From: CBDDEC01 sp965198045
Lineage (GTDB): Bacteria; Chloroflexota; Dehalococcoidia; UBA2979
Length of the DNA: 64,000 nt
Assembly (NCBI GenBank): GCA_965198045.1
Contig: CBDAOL010000006.1
Span: 124,001-188,000 of the forward strand
Direction: 5' to 3'
Within the stretch, counting starts at the first letter, position 1; each line of letters opens with the position of its first letter. The notes beneath the pieces were generated by a model. It saw nothing but the letters and a program-made list of their open reading frames with translations. It made no database searches and had not been told where the DNA came from. The position numbers and the translations under genes were made by a program. Of the stretch, positions 16,225-24,177 are shown piece by piece.

Positions 16225-17154
16225 ATGCCGCGTACCAACACCGCCGCTGACCTTCCGGGGCTATCGCCGCAACGTTTAGGGCGCATCCGCTCCGCGCTGC
16301 TGGCCTGGTACGCCGAGGTCGGTCAGCCATTCCCGTGGCGCACCGGGCGCGACCCGTACCTCGCGTTGGTGGCGGCGGTGGCGTCGCAGCAAACGCAGAT
16401 GTCGCGTGTGCTGCAGATCTACGACCGCTGGACCGAGGCGTTCCCGACGCTGGTCGCGTTGGCCTCGGCGCGCCGCTCCAAGGTGCTGCGGGTGTGGGGC
16501 CGCGCCGGCTACCCGCGCCGCGCCGTGGGCCTGCACGAGACAGCGCGCATCTGCGTCGACGAGCACGACGGACAGCTGCCGCGCGGCGAGGCGGCGCTGC
16601 TCGCGCTGCCCGGCGTGGGGCCGTTCACCGCGGCGATCGTGCGCTGCTTCGGCTTCAGCGAGGACGCGGTCGCCATCGACACGAACATCGTGCGGTTCGT
16701 CGGGCGCGTCGTCCTCGGCGACCTGCAGCCAGCGAAGGAGTCGCGCGCGAGCGACCTGGAGGCGGCGGCGACGCGACTGCTGCGGCCGGGCACAGCCGCC
16801 GAGTGGAACCCGGCGCTCATGGAGTACGGCGCGAAGATCTGCGTGCCACGCCCGCGCTGCGACGAGTGCGTGATCGCGTCGCTGTGCGCGGCCCGTCCGC
16901 GCTTCGCGGCCGGCGAACGCGCGGAGCCGGTGCGCGCGCAGACCTCGTTCGCGGGGTCCGACCGCGAGTGGCGTGGCCGCATCATGGCCGAACTGCGCGA
17001 CGCCGAGGGCTCGCTGGCCCGCGCGACGCTGACACGCCGCCTACGCACGGCAGGCGTAGACGCCTCGACGGTGCGCCGCCTGCTCGACGATCTGGTGCGC
17101 GACGGGCTCGCGTGGCGCGCACAGGGGCGCGTTGGGCTGGGTGAGGTGACGTAG
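16225..17154 (+). CDS. MutY-like HhH-GPD DNA glycosylase, divergent active site
   Basis: A 309-residue protein aligning with MutY along its catalytic core: PFPWRTGRDPYLALV, SQQTQMSRVL, the helix-hairpin-helix LPGVGPFTAAIV, the conserved Asp in AIDTNIVRFVGR, and a [4Fe-4S] cluster motif CVPRPRCDECVIASLC (spacing 5-2-5 rather than the usual 6-2-5). The position of the E. coli catalytic Glu37 (SEVMLQQTQ) is Ala here (AAVASQQTQ), and the conserved Tyr of GYYAR is Pro. There is no C-terminal NUDIX-like 8-oxoG recognition domain; a small winged-helix-like end replaces it. Activity on A:8-oxoG is therefore doubtful. A Tag-like gene follows. Confidence 0.8.
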   Translation: MPRTNTAADLPGLSPQRLGRIRSALLAWYAEVGQPFPWRTGRDPYLALVAAVASQQTQMSRVLQIYDRWTEAFPTLVALASARRSKVLRVWGRAGYPRRAVGLHETARICVDEHDGQLPRGEAALLALPGVGPFTAAIVRCFGFSEDAVAIDTNIVRFVGRVVLGDLQPAKESRASDLEAAATRLLRPGTAAEWNPALMEYGAKICVPRPRCDECVIASLCAARPRFAAGERAEPVRAQTSFAGSDREWRGRIMAELRDAEGSLARATLTRRLRTAGVDASTVRRLLDDLVRDGLAWRAQGRVGLGEVT

Positions 17155-17281
17155 CGGTGTCGAAAGCGCGCAGCGCGGAGCGTTGGTAGATCAATCGACG
17201 TGTACTCCTCGTCGCTCCGCGGCTGGCTCGGCGTGCGCTACGCTGCCTGCCCGGACTGATCGAGGCGATGGGAGAGGCCCG

Positions 17282-17755
17282 ATGCCACAGCGACGCGAAT
17301 ACGGCGCACCGCCGCAGATCAAACGGCCGAAGCGCGATGACTACCTGGAGGCGATGAGCAAGTCGGTCTTCCAGACCGGTATCTCGTGGGATGTCGTCAA
17401 CAAGAAGTGGCCCGACATCGTCGAGGCGTTCCACGGCTTCGATGCCGACCGGGTGGCGAACCCCAGTCCGGACGACCTCGACGAGCTGCAGCAGGACACG
17501 AGGGTGATCCGCAACCGGCGCAAGCTGGAGGCGATCGCGAGCAACGCCCAGATGGTGCTCGACCGCAGCGACGAGCACGGCTCGTTCGGCAAGTACCTGG
17601 CGGCGCAGGGCGACTTCGACGGCAAGGTCAAGGCGCTGAAGCAGGACTTCAAATTCCTCGGCGACACCGGGTCGTATGTCTTCCTCTACGTCGTCGGCGA
17701 GGAGGTGCCGCCACACGACGAGTGGGAGGCGAGCCGCCCGAAGCGGAGGCGCTAA
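17282..17755 (+). CDS. Divergent DNA-3-methyladenine glycosylase I (Tag)-like protein
   Basis: About 157 residues. Alignment by eye with Tag: VFQTGISWDVVNKKWPDIVEAFHGFDADRVA, RVIRNRRKLEAIASNAQ, and FKFLGDTGSYVFLYVVGE. The Glu in E. coli Tag LEGQQAGLSW is Ser here, and the zinc-ligand Cys and His at both ends of canonical Tag are absent. It therefore has the fold but may differ in activity or only bind DNA. The ATG at 17282 has GAGAGG upstream and matches the family start. It lies 127 bases after the MutY-like gene and 42 before the MBL gene. Confidence 0.75.
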   Translation: MPQRREYGAPPQIKRPKRDDYLEAMSKSVFQTGISWDVVNKKWPDIVEAFHGFDADRVANPSPDDLDELQQDTRVIRNRRKLEAIASNAQMVLDRSDEHGSFGKYLAAQGDFDGKVKALKQDFKFLGDTGSYVFLYVVGEEVPPHDEWEASRPKRRR

Positions 17756-17797
17756 CGAACCGCTGCAGAGCGCCAGCGAACCGAACGAGGAGAGTCC

Positions 17798-18442
17798 ATG
17801 CCCCAGGTCTACGCCGACGGCGCTGTCACCATCGAACTGCTGCCCGCCCTCGGGCCAATCGCCAACAACGCCTACATCCTGCGCCCGGCCGGCGGCGGCG
17901 CGGTCACGATCGTGGACGTGCCGGAGGGCGCGGAGGCGATCGTCGAGGCGGTGGCGAGCGACGAGGTGGAGCGGCTCGTCGTGACGCATTCGCACTTCGA
18001 CCACTGGGGGGGCTACGACGTGGTGCGCGCTGCGACCGACGCGCCCGTTTACGCCGGCGCGGAGGAGACGGGCCTCGACGACTCGCGGGACATCCAGCCG
18101 CTAACCCACGGCGACACGTTCGAGGTCGGCAACGCCACGATCGAGGTGCGCCATACGCCGGGCCACACGCCCGGCTCGATCTGCCTCGTCGTCGGCGGCG
18201 CTGTGCTGACCGGCGACACGCTCTTCCCCGGCGGCCCGGGCCACTCCCGCTCCAACGAACTGCTGCAGCAGGAGATCACCTCGATCACGTCGCAGCTGCA
18301 CCCGCTACCGGAGGCGACAGTGGTCCTCCCCGGCCACGGCGACACGACCACGATCGGCGCCTCGCGCGAGGAGTACGCCGTTTTCGCCTCGAAGGAGCAC
18401 GCGGGCGACCTGCACGGCGACGTGCTCTGGCTGGAGTCGTAG
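17798..18442 (+). CDS. MBL-fold metallo-hydrolase (glyoxalase II-like)
   Basis: A 214-residue metallo-beta-lactamase-fold hydrolase. Metal ligands are visible in THSHFDHWGG near residue 66, the HTPGHTPGS His, the GDTLF Asp and the C-terminal LPGHGD His. This is the glyoxalase II/thioesterase-like subgroup with a dinuclear zinc or iron site; the thioester or other substrate cannot be named. It starts with ATG after GAGGAGAG, 42 bases after the Tag-like gene. Confidence 0.85.
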   Translation: MPQVYADGAVTIELLPALGPIANNAYILRPAGGGAVTIVDVPEGAEAIVEAVASDEVERLVVTHSHFDHWGGYDVVRAATDAPVYAGAEETGLDDSRDIQPLTHGDTFEVGNATIEVRHTPGHTPGSICLVVGGAVLTGDTLFPGGPGHSRSNELLQQEITSITSQLHPLPEATVVLPGHGDTTTIGASREEYAVFASKEHAGDLHGDVLWLES

Positions 18443-18524
18443 CGCCCTCGAACGCTCGATCCCGCCCGCGATCTCGCCGTTCCAGCGCCATACGCTATGC
18501 TGTGCGCGCGGTAGAGAGGGCGCT

Positions 18525-19883
18525 ATGGACGCGCCTCCGATTCGGTACGCGCGCACCCGTGACGGCGCGAACATCGCTTACTGGACGCTCGGCGATGGGC
18601 CATCAGCGATGGTCCACATGCCCACCCCGGCAAGCCACGTCCGGAATGAGTGGGAGCTACCCGAGATCGCCTCGTGGTACCGGGCGCTCTCGTCCGGTCG
18701 CACACTCGTCGCCTACGACGCCCGGAGGCGAGGGCTCTCGGAACCGCCGCCCGAGGCAGAGCGACCGGATCCAGAACGCCATTACATGGAGCTGGTCGAC
18801 TCATTCCGCGTCGACCTCGAGGCGGTGCTGGACGCCACGATTGGGAACCGCCCGGTGACACTGCTCGCGTCGTGGGTGCATGCGTGGGCCGCGATGCAAT
18901 TCGCAGCCGCGTTTCCGCAGCGAGTCGCGAACCTGGTGGTATGGATGACCTCCACCCGAGGCGCTGAGATGTACGACGCCACGGTCGGCGCCGTCACCGA
19001 GATGGGAAGCATCAACCCACCGCAGTACGCCAGGACCATGATGAACAACTTCATGCGCTGGTCATCCGGTAACGCCGTTGATCGTCTCATCGAAGCAACG
19101 GGCTTTGGTCAGCGAGAGCCAGGCAGCGGACGCGTCGATGCGTTCAGGAAGGTGAACCTTGACTCCATCGCCGCGAGTCTCAGCATGCCCACGCTGGTCC
19201 TCCACTCGCGCGACAACAGCTTCGTCTCGGAGCAAGCGGCGACTCGCCTGGCCGCGAGGATCCCGAACGCGAGGCTCGTCGTCATGGATGGTGAATCGCT
19301 CATGCTCCCGTTCGAGGTGGCGGATCAGGCGCTGGAGGCGATCAACGCCTTCATTGATCCTCCAGAGCCCAAGAGCACGCAGCCTGCCCCGCACGATGTC
19401 TACACCATCCTCTTCACCGACGTCGAGGCGAGCACGGCGCTGACGCAGCGGCTCGGCGACGAGGGCGCGCAGGAGCTGCTGCGCGGCCACAACACGACCG
19501 TCCGAGGAGCCCTCGACGCGAACGGTGGGCGCGAGGTGAAGCACACCGGCGACGGGATCATGGCCAGCTTTCCCTCGGCGGTGGCGGCCGTGAGCGCAGC
19601 GCTCCAGATCCAGGGCGAGCTGGCGGGCGGGGAGGTGCGCGTGCGCATCGGCCTCAACGCCGGCGAGCCGATCGCGGAGGATGACGATCTCTTTGGCACG
19701 GCCGTGCAGCTCGCCGCGCGTGTCACCGACCGCGCCGAGCCGGGGCAGGTGCTCGTCACCCGCGTCGTCGCCGACCTCTGCGCCGGCAAGACGTTTAAGT
19801 TCGCTTCGATTGCGGCAGTGTCGATGAAGGGCTTCGACGACGCGATCGAGCTCTACGAAGCCACAGCCGAGGTGGGTGCGTGA
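18525..19883 (+). CDS. Alpha/beta-hydrolase-like sensor fused to class III nucleotide cyclase
   Basis: A 452-residue fusion. Residues about 1-275 are an alpha/beta-hydrolase fold (YDARRRGLSEPP, MPTLVLHSRDNSFV), but at the nucleophile elbow the usual GxSxGG reads as ASWVHA, placing Trp at the Ser position, and the catalytic His region (MDGESLML) lacks His. Residues about 290-452 are a class III adenylate/guanylate cyclase with both metal Asp residues (FTDVEAST and HTGDGIMASF), the adenine-specifying Lys (REVKHTG), FGTAVQLAARV (Gln at the usual Asn) and the conserved Arg. It probably makes a cyclic nucleotide under control of a ligand held by the hydrolase-like domain. GAGAGGG precedes the ATG. 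Confidence 0.88.
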   Translation: MDAPPIRYARTRDGANIAYWTLGDGPSAMVHMPTPASHVRNEWELPEIASWYRALSSGRTLVAYDARRRGLSEPPPEAERPDPERHYMELVDSFRVDLEAVLDATIGNRPVTLLASWVHAWAAMQFAAAFPQRVANLVVWMTSTRGAEMYDATVGAVTEMGSINPPQYARTMMNNFMRWSSGNAVDRLIEATGFGQREPGSGRVDAFRKVNLDSIAASLSMPTLVLHSRDNSFVSEQAATRLAARIPNARLVVMDGESLMLPFEVADQALEAINAFIDPPEPKSTQPAPHDVYTILFTDVEASTALTQRLGDEGAQELLRGHNTTVRGALDANGGREVKHTGDGIMASFPSAVAAVSAALQIQGELAGGEVRVRIGLNAGEPIAEDDDLFGTAVQLAARVTDRAEPGQVLVTRVVADLCAGKTFKFASIAAVSMKGFDDAIELYEATAEVGA

Positions 19884-19890
19884 GCGCGCC

Positions 19891-20049
19891 GTGACGAAGC
19901 CACTCACGGCCGAGGGACAGCGCATCCTCGAGCTGGCCGAGCGCGGGATGCACGAGCGTGCGATCGCGCGGCGGGTCGGCGTCTCGGTGCACGTCGTGCG
20001 CATGCACCTGGCGGCGGCGAACCACCCGGCCGGACAGACCAGCGACTGA
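19891..20049 (+). CDS. Small helix-turn-helix protein
   Basis: A 52-residue frame starting with GTG eight bases after the cyclase stop. It contains TAEGQRILELAERGMHERAIARRVGVSVHVVRMHLAAAN, a clear HTH of the LuxR/Hin type (turn at RRVGVSVHVV), followed by a short polar tail. It may regulate the upstream cyclase operon or be a DNA-binding remnant. It has no strong ribosome-binding site, so translation may be coupled to the cyclase gene. Confidence 0.6.
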   Translation: MTKPLTAEGQRILELAERGMHERAIARRVGVSVHVVRMHLAAANHPAGQTSD

Positions 20050-20137
20050 TCGACCGCACGCACGGGACGTCGCCGCGCGTATGCTGCGCCGACGCGCGGC
20101 ACCTCGTGCGGTGCCGATGAGCAGGAGGAGAGCAACC

Positions 20138-20494
20138 ATGACCGACGCCACCGACACGCTGAAGCAATGGGCCGCCTGCGCGGTCGCCCAGGACTTCGAC
20201 GGTTGGGGTGACCTGACCACCGAGGCGATGACTTACACCCACAGCAACTCGATGCGCGAGACGCGGGCCGACGTGCTGGCCGCCTTCAACGCCGGCCGAC
20301 GCTACACGCGCTTCGAGTTCGATGGGACGAACGAGGAGCGCTACGGAGATGCCGCGGTCGTCACGGGGATCACCCGCGCCGCCGTCGACCGTGACCCGCC
20401 GCTTGAGCTGAACCTGCGCTTCACCGCCACTCTCGTCGGCGGCGAGGGCCACTGGCGGGTCGCTGCCTACCAGACGACGCCACTGCAGGAGTAG
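20138..20494 (+). CDS. SnoaL/NTF2-like protein (DUF4440 type)
   Basis: A 118-residue protein with the cone-shaped NTF2-like pattern: N-terminal helix (TLKQWAACAVAQDFDGWGDLTTEAMTYTH), a segment MRETRADVLAAFNAG, then strands ending in VGGEGHWRVAAYQTTPL. Such domains are ligand-binding or small isomerase folds; no function can be assigned. The ATG at 20138 is preceded by AGGAGGAG. Confidence 0.7.
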   Translation: MTDATDTLKQWAACAVAQDFDGWGDLTTEAMTYTHSNSMRETRADVLAAFNAGRRYTRFEFDGTNEERYGDAAVVTGITRAAVDRDPPLELNLRFTATLVGGEGHWRVAAYQTTPLQE

Positions 20495-20548
20495 CGGCCG
20501 GCCGTCCTCCAGTCCTCAGCAGGGGTCCCGGGTCCAGACGGGAACGAC

Positions 20549-22249
20549 ATGCCCAGGCTCGATCCTGCGCTCTTCACCACCTCGCGGCCCGGTCAATGGT
20601 TCAGCGATGGGCTGCATGGCCCTCGCCCGTACACGCCGATCGGCGCTCGCTGCTTCGGCGACCCGATCGAGGTCGGGAGCCGGGCGGGCGCCGCGCGCTA
20701 CGGCATGCTGAGCGATGGCATCGGCGTCGAGTTCATGCAGCGCTTCGAGTACATCCACCCGCGTCCGCTCGTGCGCCGCCCACCGGGCGACCACGACACC
20801 TCGCGCGCGGCGTTCGAGGCCATGGTCGCGGCGACCCCAGAACTGCAGTTCCGACTGCGCACCGCCGAGGAGACACTGGCGACGAAGCGGTGGGAGGTCG
20901 ATCTCAAACACTGGGACGAGGTCGGTCGGCCGTGGCTGATGGGGCGGACGCTGGCGCTGACGGACGTCGACCCCTCGACGCTCGACGACGAGGGACTGGA
21001 GACGCTGCTGCGCTCGACCGTCGAGCAGTCCGAGGTCGCGATGCGGATGCACCACATCCTCAATCCTATGAGCGGCATCCCCTCGCAGCGGTTCTACGCC
21101 TTCAGCGTGCGCCACAGCGGTGTCCCCTTCCCTGAGCAGATCGCGTTGATGCAGGGGGCGTCGCCGGCATCGATCGGAGACGAACCCGAGCTGCGCGCCG
21201 TCGCGACGGCCGTCGCGGCCGCGGGCGTGGCCGATGCGCTCCTCGACGCGGACGCGGAGCCGGCAGAGCAGATCGAGCGCCTGCGCAGCCACGAGGGCGA
21301 CGTTGGCGAGACGATGCGGGCGTACATCCGCCTCGCTGGTTACCGCTCGATCGGCGGCTGGGAGCCGATGGAGCCGTCCGCCCTCGAGCAGCCGATCGGC
21401 ATCATCGCGACGATCCGCACGGCGATCGAAGGCGAGCGCCCGCAGGTGGACCCGGCGTTCGTCGCCTCGATCCGCGATCAAGTGCCGGACGAGCACCGGG
21501 ACGAATGGGATCGCCTCTACGCCGACGCCCGTCGTTTCGCCCGCGTCAAGGACGAACGCGACATCTACTGCAACATCCGGGCGTCAGGCCTCGTGCGGCG
21601 CGCCACCCTCGAGGTCGGCCGCCGCCTACACGCCGCTGGGCGCATCGACGACGTCGAGCACGCGACCGAGGGCAGCGTCGCGGAGCTGGCGGCGCTGCTG
21701 CGCGGGGAGCCCAGCGTCAGCGCGCAGCAGCTGGCGGACCGCCACCAGTACCGGCTGACTTACACGATCAAGGACATCCCGGAGACGGTCGGCGAGCCAC
21801 TCGACCCGCCGGTGCCGTGGCGGTGGCTGCCCGGGCCGTGGCAACAGCTCGCGCAGCCGCCGGATGCACCGGGAAACGCTCGGGACGTTGTCAGCGCCGA
21901 CGAGGGCTCCGAGCGGGTGATCACCGGCACAACCGCACAGCACGGAACGTATGAGGGGCCGGCGCGCATCGTGACCGGGCCCAACGAGTTCAGCAAGATT
22001 CGGCAAGGGGACGTGCTGGTGACGCCGGCAACGAATCCAGCGTTCTCCGTGATCCTGCCGCTGCTCGGCGCGATCGTGACGGACCACGGCAACCCGCTCT
22101 CGCACGCCGCGATCATCGCGCGCGAGTTCGGGCTGCCGGCGGTCGTCGGATGCAACGACGCGACTGACCGCCTCCGTGACGGTGATCGCGTGCGCGTCGA
22201 CGCCGATGCAGGCACGATCGAAGTGCTCGAGCCTGCCGCCGCCGATTGA
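20549..22249 (+). CDS. PEP-utilising mobile (His) domain protein without ATP-grasp
   Basis: A 566-residue protein. The C-terminal 90 residues are the swivelling phosphohistidine domain of PPDK/PEP synthase/rifampin phosphotransferase, with TDHGNPLSHAAIIAREFGLPAVVG containing the phosphorylatable His, preceded by GPARIVTG and GDVLVTPATNPAF. The N-terminal about 440 residues are mostly helical and resemble the substrate-binding middle part of rifampin-phosphotransferase-like proteins. The ATP-grasp domain that would charge the His from ATP is missing and is not encoded next to it. It may receive phosphate in trans or be a different transferase. Its stop overlaps a possible upstream start of the next gene. 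Confidence 0.75.
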   Translation: MPRLDPALFTTSRPGQWFSDGLHGPRPYTPIGARCFGDPIEVGSRAGAARYGMLSDGIGVEFMQRFEYIHPRPLVRRPPGDHDTSRAAFEAMVAATPELQFRLRTAEETLATKRWEVDLKHWDEVGRPWLMGRTLALTDVDPSTLDDEGLETLLRSTVEQSEVAMRMHHILNPMSGIPSQRFYAFSVRHSGVPFPEQIALMQGASPASIGDEPELRAVATAVAAAGVADALLDADAEPAEQIERLRSHEGDVGETMRAYIRLAGYRSIGGWEPMEPSALEQPIGIIATIRTAIEGERPQVDPAFVASIRDQVPDEHRDEWDRLYADARRFARVKDERDIYCNIRASGLVRRATLEVGRRLHAAGRIDDVEHATEGSVAELAALLRGEPSVSAQQLADRHQYRLTYTIKDIPETVGEPLDPPVPWRWLPGPWQQLAQPPDAPGNARDVVSADEGSERVITGTTAQHGTYEGPARIVTGPNEFSKIRQGDVLVTPATNPAFSVILPLLGAIVTDHGNPLSHAAIIAREFGLPAVVGCNDATDRLRDGDRVRVDADAGTIEVLEPAAAD

Positions 22250-22314
22250 CCGGAGGTCGGGGGCCGCTACCATCCGCTGAGGCGTCGCTGGGACGGCTGC
22301 GCGGAGAGGGGACC

Positions 22315-23604
22315 GTGGGCGAAACGATCGAACCGCTGGCGCCGCCGAGCGTACATACGGTGGGCGACGGGCTGCGTCTGATCGTGACGCCGATGCCGCA
22401 CGCGCGGTCGGTCGGCATCTCGATCTACCTCGCCGCGGGCTCACGCTTCGAACCGACCGAGGAGGAGGCGGGGCTCGCCCACTTCCTCGAGCACCTCTGC
22501 TTCAAGGGCACGCCGCGCCGGCCGCATGCGATGGACGTGTCGCGCGAAATCGACGGCCTGGGCGGCACGATCAACGCCGCCACGAACCGCGAGTTCACCG
22601 TCTACTACGCCAAGGTCACCACGGGCCGACTCGAGCCGGCACTCGACCTGCTCGCCGACATGCTGCGCGAGTCGCTGTTCGTCGACAGCGAGGTCGAACG
22701 CGAACGAGGTGTGATCCTCGAGGAGCTGGCCGCCGTCGAGGACTCGCCCGGCGAGCAGTCAGGGGTCCTGCTCGACGAGCTGTTGTGGCCGGACCAACCG
22801 CACGGGCGCGACATCGCCGGGACCGTCGCCTCGGTGACCGCGATGCCGCGCGACCGCATCTTCGACTACTACCGCCAGCAGTACGTGGCGAACGGCGCCG
22901 TCGTCTCGCTGGCAGGCGCCGTCGACGACGCCGAGGCGACGGAGGTCGTCGAGCGGCTGATGGGCACCTGGACCGCCGGCTCACCACGCGAGTGGGTGCG
23001 TGACAACGGCGCACGGGGTGAACGCGCGGCCGCGATCGAGAAAGACACGGAGCAGGTGCACCTCACGATCGGCGTACCGGCGCTCAGCATCCACGATCCC
23101 GACCGCTACGCCGCCGACCTGCTCTCGATCGTCCTCGGCGAGGGCATGTCGTCGAGGCTGTTCGCACGTCTGCGCGAGGAGCTGGGGCTCTGCTACGACA
23201 TCCACACCTACGTGGGCCACCTGCTCGACACCGGCATGTTCGGCGTCTACGCCGGCGTCGACCCGAGCCATGCCATCGAGGCGGTGCACGAGATTTCGAA
23301 GGAACTGGCGCGCGCGCGCCAGCCGATCGCCACCGAGGAGTTGCAGCGTGCGAAGGAGGTGGCCCGCTCGCGCCTCGAGCTCCGGATCGAGGACACCCGC
23401 GCGGTTTCCTCGCTGTACGGGTCGCAGTCCATCCTCGACCTGGACCTCGAACGTCCGGTGCAGCTGGCCGAGCGGACCATGGCCGTCACGATCGAAGACA
23501 TCGAGCGGGTGGCCAACCGGCTGCTGCGCGATGAGGCGATTCACCTTGCCTCGGTCGGTCCCTGTGGCGTCGCCGATCTCTCGGCCGCGCTCTCGCTCGC
23601 CTAG
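22315..23604 (+). CDS. M16 family zinc metallopeptidase
   Basis: About 429 residues of the pitrilysin/MPP clan. The inverted zinc motif HFLEH with the preceding Ala-Gly-Leu (EEEAGLAHFLEHLCFKGT) lies near 62, and the third ligand Glu is in ERGVILEEL about 75 residues later. The second, inactive domain follows with LREELGLCYDIHTYVG, the usual Arg/Tyr substrate-binding segment. No signal peptide, so cytoplasmic, like the Bacillus YmxG/MlpA group. GTG at 22315 is preferred (GGAGAGGGGA upstream) to a TTG that overlaps the previous stop. Confidence 0.9.
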   Translation: MGETIEPLAPPSVHTVGDGLRLIVTPMPHARSVGISIYLAAGSRFEPTEEEAGLAHFLEHLCFKGTPRRPHAMDVSREIDGLGGTINAATNREFTVYYAKVTTGRLEPALDLLADMLRESLFVDSEVERERGVILEELAAVEDSPGEQSGVLLDELLWPDQPHGRDIAGTVASVTAMPRDRIFDYYRQQYVANGAVVSLAGAVDDAEATEVVERLMGTWTAGSPREWVRDNGARGERAAAIEKDTEQVHLTIGVPALSIHDPDRYAADLLSIVLGEGMSSRLFARLREELGLCYDIHTYVGHLLDTGMFGVYAGVDPSHAIEAVHEISKELARARQPIATEELQRAKEVARSRLELRIEDTRAVSSLYGSQSILDLDLERPVQLAERTMAVTIEDIERVANRLLRDEAIHLASVGPCGVADLSAALSLA

Positions 23605-23624
23605 GCTCGGCGAGGCAGCGCACG

Positions 23625-24056
23625 ATGGTCGACCGCGACGCCGCGCCCGAGCGCTGGTTGCTGGTCGTCAAGCGCAGCGAAGAGCCAGGCGATTACCTGC
23701 TCGTCAGCTGGAGCGACTGGCCGCACCCCTCGCTGCCAGCGATTTCGCCGCCGCACGCCGACGAGGGCGTCGACCACGCCGTCGAGGCGATGCTGCGCAG
23801 CGCCTTCGGTGTCGCCCTCGAGGGCTCGGCGCTGCGCAGCGAGGAGCGCTGGCCGGTGCGTATGGCGCACCCCCGCTTCGGCGGTGACGGGGTGGGCTGG
23901 CTGCGCCCGGTCGCTGCCCGTGCCACCGGCGAGCCCGTGGCCGGCCCGTTGATCGACGACCTGACGATGCTTCCGGCGGCCGCCGCTGTCGAGGGCCTGA
24001 GCACCGCCGTCGAACGCGCGGTGTTCGAGGCGGGCGTGGCGCTCCTCGCAGGCTAG
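23625..24056 (+). CDS. Hypothetical protein, NUDIX-like fold possible
   Basis: A 143-residue protein beginning MVDRDAAPERWLLVVKRSEEPGDYLLV, with a strand-rich first half and DHAVEAMLRSAFGVAL helix. The pattern of a strand pair followed by a helix recalls a NUDIX domain, but the catalytic Nudix box is absent. It starts 20 bases after the M16 peptidase and ends before a strong terminator, so it is probably the last gene of that transcript. Function unknown. Confidence 0.5.
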   Translation: MVDRDAAPERWLLVVKRSEEPGDYLLVSWSDWPHPSLPAISPPHADEGVDHAVEAMLRSAFGVALEGSALRSEERWPVRMAHPRFGGDGVGWLRPVAARATGEPVAGPLIDDLTMLPAAAAVEGLSTAVERAVFEAGVALLAG

Positions 24057-24100
24057 GCGCCGGCGCGGACTGCCCTCGAGCCCCTACGCTCGGACCTACA

Positions 24101-24142
24101 GACGCAGCACGGGCCGCCCTCGCGGGCGGCCCGTGCTGCGTC
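24101..24142 (+). terminator. Rho-independent terminator, 18-bp stem
   Basis: An 18-base perfect stem (24101-24118 with 24125-24142) with the loop CTCGCG, followed by TGTTTTCG. It lies 44 bases after the 24056 stop and 35 bases before the convergent groEL stop, so it probably serves mainly the plus-strand transcript and may also block groEL read-through. Confidence 0.85.
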
Positions 24143-24177
24143 TGTTTTCGCCGCGCAATACTCGCCAGCGGCGCCCG

